In this document: positions 34,337 through 38,944 of the stretch, one piece after another
Numbering within the stretch: the first letter of the stretch is position 1
Layout: each line of letters starts with the position of its first letter
NCBI RefSeq assembly: GCF_012102705.1
Contig: NZ_JAAVTA010000012.1
Span: 1-38,944 of the forward strand
DNA length: 38,944 nt
From: Haematospirillum sp. H1815
GTDB taxonomy: Bacteria > Pseudomonadota > Alphaproteobacteria > Rhodospirillales > Rhodospirillaceae
Direction: 5' to 3'
Program-made: the position numbers and the translations under genes
The notes under the pieces: model-generated
The model's input: the letters and a program-made list of their open reading frames with translations, nothing else
Told to the model about the DNA's origin: nothing
The model's database searches: none

Positions 34337-34464
34337 AGCAGAGGGCTCCTGATGGAAACGTAGACCTTGGCATGATCTGATGCCAATGTGGCAAAACTGC
34401 AGTAGCCCCTGCCAAAATCCTGTGATTTATACGTTCGGATTTCTGTCTGTCACAGCAGGGTGCT

Positions 34465-34959
34465 TCAATGCACGTGTTGTTCCGGCCTGTGGCCTTGGCT
34501 GACAGAAGCAGGTGCTCCCAGCGCGTGGACGACAACGGGAATTGTTATGGTACCTGCTTTCTGCATGGTCAAGGTCATTGTAAAGCTCTGTCCTTCATGC
34601 AAGGGGGCTCTCAGACCCATCAGCATGATATGCAGCCCCCCAGGCATCAGGGTGACGGTGGTGCCGGCCGGAAGCGCGAGGGTATCAACAGCCTTCATTT
34701 TCATGATGTTGTCTTCATGGGCGTGGGTATGTATCTCGACGCTTGTTGCGAGGGGGCCTGCGTCCGCTCCCAGCAGGGTGTCATCTTCAGCTCCCCGGTT
34801 ATGCAGGGTCATGAAGACGGCCCCGTTACGCGCCTGACCCGGTGTGGCCCGTGACCAGGCCCCTTCTGCAAAGATCGATTCGGCCCGTGCCCCCCATGCA
34901 AGGCAGGAGAGCAGAAGAGCAAGTACGGGCAGCAAGGAACGTGATCTGTATATGGTCAT
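34465..34959 (-). CDS. Periplasmic PCu(A)C copper chaperone
   Basis: 164 residues from the ATG at 34959 (GGAG ten bases upstream), with signal peptide MTIYRSRSLLPVLALLLSCLAWGARA. The copper-site residues of the PCu(A)C family are seen: His in VEIHTHAHEDNIMKM with downstream Met, and HIMLMGL. It hands Cu(I) to the CuA site of cytochrome c oxidase. The C-terminus ends in an extra His cluster (GHRPEQHVH) that may add metal binding. It is divergent from the DsbA-like gene; thiol chemistry in copper-site assembly gives a plausible but unproven link. Confidence 0.9.
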   Translation of the reverse strand: MTIYRSRSLLPVLALLLSCLAWGARAESIFAEGAWSRATPGQARNGAVFMTLHNRGAEDDTLLGADAGPLATSVEIHTHAHEDNIMKMKAVDTLALPAGTTVTLMPGGLHIMLMGLRAPLHEGQSFTMTLTMQKAGTITIPVVVHALGAPASVSQGHRPEQHVH

Positions 34960-35100
34960 GGGGATGATGCTCCACGTAGCGGTATGAAAAATATCTGGCC
35001 GCACTTTCTGTAAACCAGTGTGCATAAAAATGCACCGGCATGGAAAGGAAGAGAAGAAAGCAAAGTGCTTGTGCCTGCTACCCCGTGCAAAACCAATAAT

Positions 35101-35116
35101 CCTAGTCTAGACTAGG
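35101..35116. promoter_or_regulatory. Perfect 16-bp palindrome, candidate operator
   Basis: CCTAGTCTAGACTAGG is its own reverse complement and holds three CTAG units. It lies in the divergent spacer between the copper chaperone and the DsbA-like gene, about 18 bases upstream of a TATAGG that could be a -10 for the latter, so a bound protein would overlap the -35 region. The regulator is not evident. Confidence 0.55.
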
Positions 35117-35193
35117 CCGAAATTTTGCTTGCGTATAGGGTGTGGATCCCTTCTGTGCATAGTCATGAAAGAGAATTGGGAGTGGTGTTGGTC

Positions 35194-35829
35194 ATGCGTT
35201 TTGTTCGTATAAGCCTGTTGTATTGCTTCACCCTGCTTGTATGGGGTGCATGGGGAGGGCATGGCGTTCTTGCGGCAGACTTTGCGCTGCCGCCTGGATA
35301 CCCCGAGCGGGTTCTCGGGTCTGCAGGTGCTCCGGTAACGCTTTATGAATATTCGTCCCTGACTTGCCCGCATTGCGCTGATTTTCACCGGCAGACGTTA
35401 CCCAAACTGAAGGCAAGCCACATTGACACCGGGAAAGTCAGGCTTGTTCTGCGTGATTATCCGCTGGATCGCCTGTCCATGGTCGGGGCCATGATGGCCC
35501 GTTGCGCCCCTGCGGCACATTATTACAAGATTATGGAGCTTCTGTTTTCCAGTCAGCAGGCAATGGTGTCAGCAGAAAATCCGCTGGCCTTCCTGAAGCA
35601 GACAGGGCGCTTGGCGGGGATGAGCGAGGCTGATCTTGATGCGTGTTTTGCCAATGAATCTCTTCTGGCTTCGATCCAACAAGTACAAGAGCGTGCCAGG
35701 GAAACGTTTGATGTGCGTTCAACTCCCTCCTTTGTCATTGATAGGGCATTGTATACAGGTGCCCTGAGTTACGAGGCACTGTCTGAGGCTCTTGACCGTG
35801 CTCTTGTTCAAAAGGGTGTCTCGCGCTAG
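35194..35829 (+). CDS. DsbA-family periplasmic thiol:disulfide oxidoreductase
   Basis: 211 residues from the ATG at 35194, giving a signal peptide (about residues 1-27, ending LAA). Active site is C58-P-H-C61 in SSLTCPHCADFH, and the cis-Pro loop is RSTPSFVI. A helical insertion lies between, as in DsbA/ScsC/DsbG-like proteins of alphaproteobacteria. It should oxidise or isomerise disulfides in the periplasm. GGGAG lies upstream of the start. It ends just before the promoter of the ATP synthase operon. Exact subfamily unclear. Confidence 0.85.
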   Translation: MRFVRISLLYCFTLLVWGAWGGHGVLAADFALPPGYPERVLGSAGAPVTLYEYSSLTCPHCADFHRQTLPKLKASHIDTGKVRLVLRDYPLDRLSMVGAMMARCAPAAHYYKIMELLFSSQQAMVSAENPLAFLKQTGRLAGMSEADLDACFANESLLASIQQVQERARETFDVRSTPSFVIDRALYTGALSYEALSEALDRALVQKGVSR

Positions 35830-35838
35830 AGGGTATGC

Positions 35839-35867
35839 TTGACACGTTATCAGCTAAATCATATGGT
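35839..35867 (+). promoter_or_regulatory. Likely sigma-70 promoter of the F0 ATP synthase operon
   Basis: A consensus TTGACA (35839-35844), a 17-bp spacer and TATGGT (35862-35867). It lies about 60 bases before the atpI start and directly after the DsbA-like gene. Confidence 0.6.
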
Positions 35868-35925
35868 GCGCCCGGTTTTCAGCCGGGTTTGCCGGTGGCT
35901 TGGTGGTATAGGCAGAGACGTTTCG

Positions 35926-36318
35926 ATGGATGAGAAGCAAGCTCGGCATCAAGCCCTGTCAGATCTGGAAGCCCGGATTCAGTCTGCTTCCGGTGGTCGT
36001 GATGAGGACGCCGTCGGTGAGCGGATATCGGGTCCGCGTAACATGTCCGGGCTTGGTTTGGCAGCCAGGATTGGTGTCGAGCTGGTTGTTACAACCTTGG
36101 TTGGCACGGCCCTTGGTTGGTTTATAGATAGCTGGCTTGGTACGCGTCCGTGGCTGATGGTTGTTTTTATGTTTCTGGGTGGCGCAGCGGGTATCAGTAA
36201 TGTGTACCGCGTTGTCAGGGGGCTTGATGATGGAGTTGGTCTTGGTCGCGCCATGCGTCATAAGGATAATTCCTCGGATGGCTGCGGACATAACCAGGAT
36301 AGGCGCCATGAACGGTAG
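35926..36318 (+). CDS. atpI: AtpI/AtpZ-like F0 assembly protein
   Basis: 130 residues. A charged cytoplasmic N-terminus is followed by two membrane helices (about 55-75 and 82-100) with GLAARIGVELVVTTLVG and GWFIDSWLGTRPWLMVVFMFLG, the AtpI pattern. It helps assemble the c-ring and may carry Mg/Ca. The start at 35926 (MDEKQARHQ) is preferred because it matches the usual AtpI start, although its ribosome-binding site is weak. The track of open frame upstream runs through the promoter and is not coding. atpB follows after 128 bases. Confidence 0.88.
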   Translation: MDEKQARHQALSDLEARIQSASGGRDEDAVGERISGPRNMSGLGLAARIGVELVVTTLVGTALGWFIDSWLGTRPWLMVVFMFLGGAAGISNVYRVVRGLDDGVGLGRAMRHKDNSSDGCGHNQDRRHER

Positions 36319-36446
36319 GCTGGGGTTGTACCCTGGTCCTTTCCAGTTTTTTTGGGTGTCAGTCAGTGATAGCGTGAAGCCTCTTTCGGTCCTGTTGCCG
36401 GTTGTGGGCTGTTTGGCAGGTTCTTGAGGATAGCAGAGGAAGTGCG

Positions 36447-37181
36447 GTGGCCAGTCCTGTTGAGCAATTTATGGTAAAGCCGATAGTTCCCGTTGTCTCT
36501 GACGGTGGGAACTTGCCTTTTTACGCCTTCACAAATTCAGCGGCCGCGATGGTGGCAGCTGTTCTTGTGGCTCTTGTGTTTTTCTGGCTCGCGACGCGCC
36601 GTCTTTCCCTAGTTCCTGGTCGCTGGCAAGGCGTTGGTGAGGTGGCCTTCGAGTTTGTCGCCAACATGATCCGGGAAAATGTTGGGCGTGAGGGAATGCG
36701 GTATTTTCCATTTATCCTGACTCTCTTTCTGTTCGTGTTTCTTGGCAACATGCTTGGAATGCTGCCGTACTCCTTTACGTTTACCAGTCACATCGCTGTT
36801 ACGGCAGCGCTGGCCATCGTGATCTTCCTGGCTGTTACCGTGATTGGGTTCGCCCGTCATGGTCTGGGCTATCTGCACATGTTCTTCCCGCATGGCGCAC
36901 CGTTGGCAACTGCCCCGATCTTGATCCCGATTGAGCTGATTTCTTACCTCTCCCGTCCGTTCAGCCTTTCTGTCCGCCTTTTCGCCAATATGACAGTCGG
37001 ACACATCATGCTGAAGGTTCTGGCAGGTTTTGTCGTTGCTCTTGGTATCGTCGGTGGTTTTGTTCCCTTCGTCGTCGTTGCGGGTATTACGGTTCTGGAG
37101 TTTTTTATCGCCGGACTTCAGGCGTATGTCTTTACCATTCTTGCCTGCATTTACCTCAATGATGCGATAAACATGCATTGA
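36447..37181 (+). CDS. atpB: ATP synthase F0 subunit a
   Basis: 244 residues, with about five to six membrane helices. The essential Arg is R177 in FSLSVRLFANMTVGH, next to PIELISYLSRP. It forms the two proton half-channels against the c-ring. GTG start at 36447 behind GAGGA gives the common alphaproteobacterial start ASPVEQF; an ATG further upstream is not homologous. The C-terminus YVFTILACIYLNDAI is typical. Confidence 0.96.
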   Translation: MASPVEQFMVKPIVPVVSDGGNLPFYAFTNSAAAMVAAVLVALVFFWLATRRLSLVPGRWQGVGEVAFEFVANMIRENVGREGMRYFPFILTLFLFVFLGNMLGMLPYSFTFTSHIAVTAALAIVIFLAVTVIGFARHGLGYLHMFFPHGAPLATAPILIPIELISYLSRPFSLSVRLFANMTVGHIMLKVLAGFVVALGIVGGFVPFVVVAGITVLEFFIAGLQAYVFTILACIYLNDAINMH

Positions 37182-37281
37182 CCTCAGTGTAGTGCTGGTC
37201 GCCTCGCATGTTGTGTGTGGGGTTCAGGACAGGGTTTTCCTGAAAGTTTTCAACAGTTCTTTTCATCAGAGGAACAGAAAG

Positions 37282-37509
37282 ATGGAAGTTGCAGCTGCTA
37301 AGTTTATTGGTGCCGGTCTGGCCGCAATTGGCATGATTGGGGCCGGTATTGGTGTGGGTAATATCTGGGCCAGCCTGATCGCAACCGTTGGCCGCAATCC
37401 GTCGGCCAAGGCAAGCGTTGAGCTGTATGGCTGGATCGGCTTTGCTGTGACCGAAGCGATTGCCTTGTTTGCCCTTGTTGTGGCGCTGATCGTTTTGTTT
37501 GCTGGCTGA
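37282..37509 (+). CDS. atpE: ATP synthase F0 subunit c
   Basis: 75 residues forming a two-helix hairpin. The glycine-rich first helix has GAGIGVG, the polar loop has RNP at 38-40, and the second helix carries the proton-binding Glu58 in VTEAIALFALV. No Na-type extra Gln/Ser-Thr ligand set is evident, so H+ coupling is expected. The ATG at 37282 follows GAGGA. The c subunit is needed in many copies, and a stem-loop lies just downstream. Confidence 0.97.
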   Translation: MEVAAAKFIGAGLAAIGMIGAGIGVGNIWASLIATVGRNPSAKASVELYGWIGFAVTEAIALFALVVALIVLFAG

Positions 37510-37520
37510 AGCAGGCTTTT

Positions 37521-37576
37521 GCGTTCTTCTCCGCTTGTGTGGTCTGTTGTGGACCACGCATTCGGGGGAGAAAGCG
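37521..37576 (+). other. Stem-loop between atpE and atpF'
   Basis: GTGGTC and GACCAC (about 37539-37557) form an inner stem, and CTTCTCC with GGAGAA form an imperfect outer one, in the 186-base gap after atpE. Without a T run it is unlikely to stop all transcription. It may be a processing or stability element that favours atpE mRNA. Confidence 0.45.
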
Positions 37577-37695
37577 TAAAAATGCGGGAATTGCGCTTGC
37601 GTGGTTACCCGTACAGAGAAGCAGAGAAAAGGCTCAGAGCCGTGTCTGCCATCTGATATTTCCTGTTCGCGACCAGACCGTGGAGCTTGCTGCGT

Positions 37696-38187
37696 ATGCC
37701 GCAATTTGACCCATCCACTTTTGCGTCCCAGCTGTTCTGGCTGGCGGTGACATTCATGCTCCTGTACGTCTTGGTGTCGCGGTATGCGATTCCGAGGCTC
37801 GGTGAGATTATGGAACAGCGCCAGAGAACTGTGGAAGACGATCTTGATCGTGCCAAGCAGCTGAAAGCTGAGACAGAGACGTCCATTCGTGCCTATGAAA
37901 AGGCTCTGGCTGATGCCAGGTCCAAGGCACAGGATCTCCTTCGTCAGGCTCAGGAAGAAGTGACACGCCAAGCTGAAATCAGGAACCGTGAGGTAAGCGT
38001 CCGTCTTGCCGCGCAGATTCGTGATGGAGAAGATCGCATAGCCAAGGCACGTGATGCCGCTCTGGTATCAGTCCGTGATCTTGCATCTGTTGTTGCTTCA
38101 GATGCTGCCGCGAAGTTGTCTGGTGTGGCGTTTGATGCCGAGCGGGTTCGCTCTGCTGTTGCTGATGCTGTCAAGGAAGGTGACTGA
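37696..38187 (+). CDS. atpG: ATP synthase F0 subunit b'
   Basis: 163 residues. The N-terminal membrane helix SQLFWLAVTFMLLYVLVS is followed by a long charged helix (about 40-160) for the peripheral stalk. MPQFDPSTFASQLFWL is the usual b' start. The ATG at 37696 is preferred over a TTG three codons earlier because GGAG is then properly spaced. Alphaproteobacteria carry paired b' and b subunits that heterodimerise. Confidence 0.94.
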   Translation: MPQFDPSTFASQLFWLAVTFMLLYVLVSRYAIPRLGEIMEQRQRTVEDDLDRAKQLKAETETSIRAYEKALADARSKAQDLLRQAQEEVTRQAEIRNREVSVRLAAQIRDGEDRIAKARDAALVSVRDLASVVASDAAAKLSGVAFDAERVRSAVADAVKEGD

Positions 38188-38190
38188 ATT

Positions 38191-38721
38191 ATGATATCCG
38201 CTGCTTACGCAGCTGGTGACGCAGTTCACCATGCTCCTTTCTATGCGACCCCCGAGTTCTGGGTTGCAATGGCTTTTTTTGCTGTTGTTGCTTTTGCCGC
38301 ACGCCCTGTTCTCAAAGCGGTAGTGTCTGCCTTGGATGCACGATCTGCCGCTATCCAGACCAAGCTTGATGAGGCCCGCAGCTTGCGCGAGGATGCGCAG
38401 ACTCTGCTTGCTGATTATCAGCGCCGCCAACGTGATGCCTTGAAAGAGGTTGATGTGATTCTGCGTCATGCGACTGAAGAGGCGCTGCGGCTTAAGGTCG
38501 AGGCAGAAGAAGCGTTTGAAAAGGGCGTGTCCCGCCGTGAACAGCAGGCTCTTGAGCGCATCAAGCTTGCAGAACACGCTGCTTTGTCTGAAGTGCGTGG
38601 CATGGCTGTGGACTTGGGTATAAAAGCAGCAGAAATGTTGATTGTGAAACATTTGGACGACGCTGCCGCTAATACCTTGGTCGATGAGTCGATAAAAAGT
38701 GTGTTGATTAAAATGCATTGA
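38191..38721 (+). CDS. atpF: ATP synthase F0 subunit b
   Basis: 176 residues. FYATPEFWVAMAFFAVVAFAARPVL contains the membrane helix, followed by a long coiled-coil stalk with LDARSAAIQTKLDEARSLREDAQ. It dimerises with b' to hold F1 against F0. It starts three bases after the b' stop with AAGGAAGG upstream, so is clearly cotranscribed. The operon ends here; the F1 genes must be at another locus. Confidence 0.95.
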   Translation: MISAAYAAGDAVHHAPFYATPEFWVAMAFFAVVAFAARPVLKAVVSALDARSAAIQTKLDEARSLREDAQTLLADYQRRQRDALKEVDVILRHATEEALRLKVEAEEAFEKGVSRREQQALERIKLAEHAALSEVRGMAVDLGIKAAEMLIVKHLDDAAANTLVDESIKSVLIKMH

Positions 38722-38748
38722 GACTTTGCTCCCGGATCGTCTGTGATC

Positions 38749-38782
38749 AACGGGCGGACGGTTGAAACACAGTCCGCCCGTT
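38749..38782 (+). terminator. Rho-independent terminator of the atp operon
   Basis: Perfect 11-bp arms AACGGGCGGAC (38749-38759) and GTCCGCCCGTT (38772-38782), a 12-base loop and a T-rich GTCTTTATT after it. It is 28 bases past the atpF stop. Confidence 0.88.
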
Positions 38783-38944
38783 GTCTTTATTGAGTCTGGA
38801 ATTTGTGTAGCCCTTAATTTTTTTGTTATATGTTTAATGAATTGTGTTGACGGTTTTTGATTTGGGGCTTAGAAGGTGCGTCCCGACGTTGAGGGACTGG
38901 AATTTCTGGTTTTTTGATTGTCGGTGCTGTTTTTCAGAGTGAAG
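38783..38944. other. Right-end AT-rich tail, no gene seen
   Basis: About 160 T-rich bases after the atp terminator. I find no credible start, tRNA or hairpin; it is probably a promoter region of a gene beyond the window. Confidence 0.4.

Noticed and set aside
1-38944. CRISPR arrays, transposases, integrases or att repeats
   Set aside because: I saw no regularly spaced repeats, no transposase-like or integrase-like proteins, and no direct repeat of the tRNA-Arg end elsewhere in the window.

Overview
The window looks like a chromosomal segment of an alphaproteobacterium, most likely a Rhodospirillales-type spirillum. This rests on the separate F0 operon with paired b and b' subunits, the ChvG/ChvI-type two-component pair, the znuA/zur-znuC-znuB arrangement and overall gene style. 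No rRNA or species-specific marker is present, so genus is not claimed. Most of the window is moderately GC-rich housekeeping DNA. The left 11.3 kb has visibly AT-richer spacers, more GTG/TTG starts and a different gene style, and reads like an acquired accessory cluster.

Region 1 (1-11303) is an acyl-chain/sugar biosynthesis cluster in two divergent arms around a very AT-rich spacer (2286-2673). The left arm (minus) holds an AMP-dependent acyl ligase and a LuxE-type acyl-protein synthetase that runs off the window edge. The right arm (plus) holds an AAC(3)-family N-acyltransferase, an ACP, a KASIII, an SDR ketoreductase, a KASIII homologue that has lost its catalytic Cys and His, another intact KASIII, a second ACP, a FabZ-like dehydratase, an acetolactate-synthase-like ThDP enzyme and a NeuB-like PEP-condensing synthase. 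Many genes overlap by four bases, so they are probably co-translated. The set resembles, in general plan, the ACP/FabH/N-acetyltransferase genes found in bacterial surface-glycan and flagellin-glycosylation loci. My reading is that it builds an unusual short acyl chain on dedicated ACPs and transfers it to an amino sugar, possibly a nonulosonate. No glycosyltransferase is in view. This cluster, and the KASIII pseudoenzyme in it, is the best candidate for an undescribed system.

Region 2 (11369-17840) has an RND efflux pump and its adaptor (minus), a solitary Dcm-like cytosine methyltransferase with its Vsr repair nuclease (plus), a previously easy-to-miss 59-residue membrane protein on the opposite strand, a bidirectional terminator and tRNA-Arg(ACG).

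Region 3 (17954-23300) is a zinc-uptake locus: znuA diverging from zur-znuC-znuB around a perfect palindromic Zur-box-like site. It is followed by a coiled-coil lipoprotein and an orphan HExxH protein with AT-rich upstream DNA.

Region 4 (23310-30564, minus) is housekeeping: aconitase A, an AmpG-like muropeptide permease, TypA/BipA and a PfkB/adenosine-kinase-family kinase. Region 5 (30770-34959) holds an EI24 membrane protein and a small lipoprotein on plus, facing a ChvG/ChvI-like sensor kinase and regulator and a PCu(A)C copper chaperone on minus. Region 6 (35101-38944) has a DsbA-like thiol oxidoreductase behind a perfect 16-bp palindrome, then the F0 ATP synthase operon atpI-atpB-atpE-atpF'-atpF, closed by a strong terminator.
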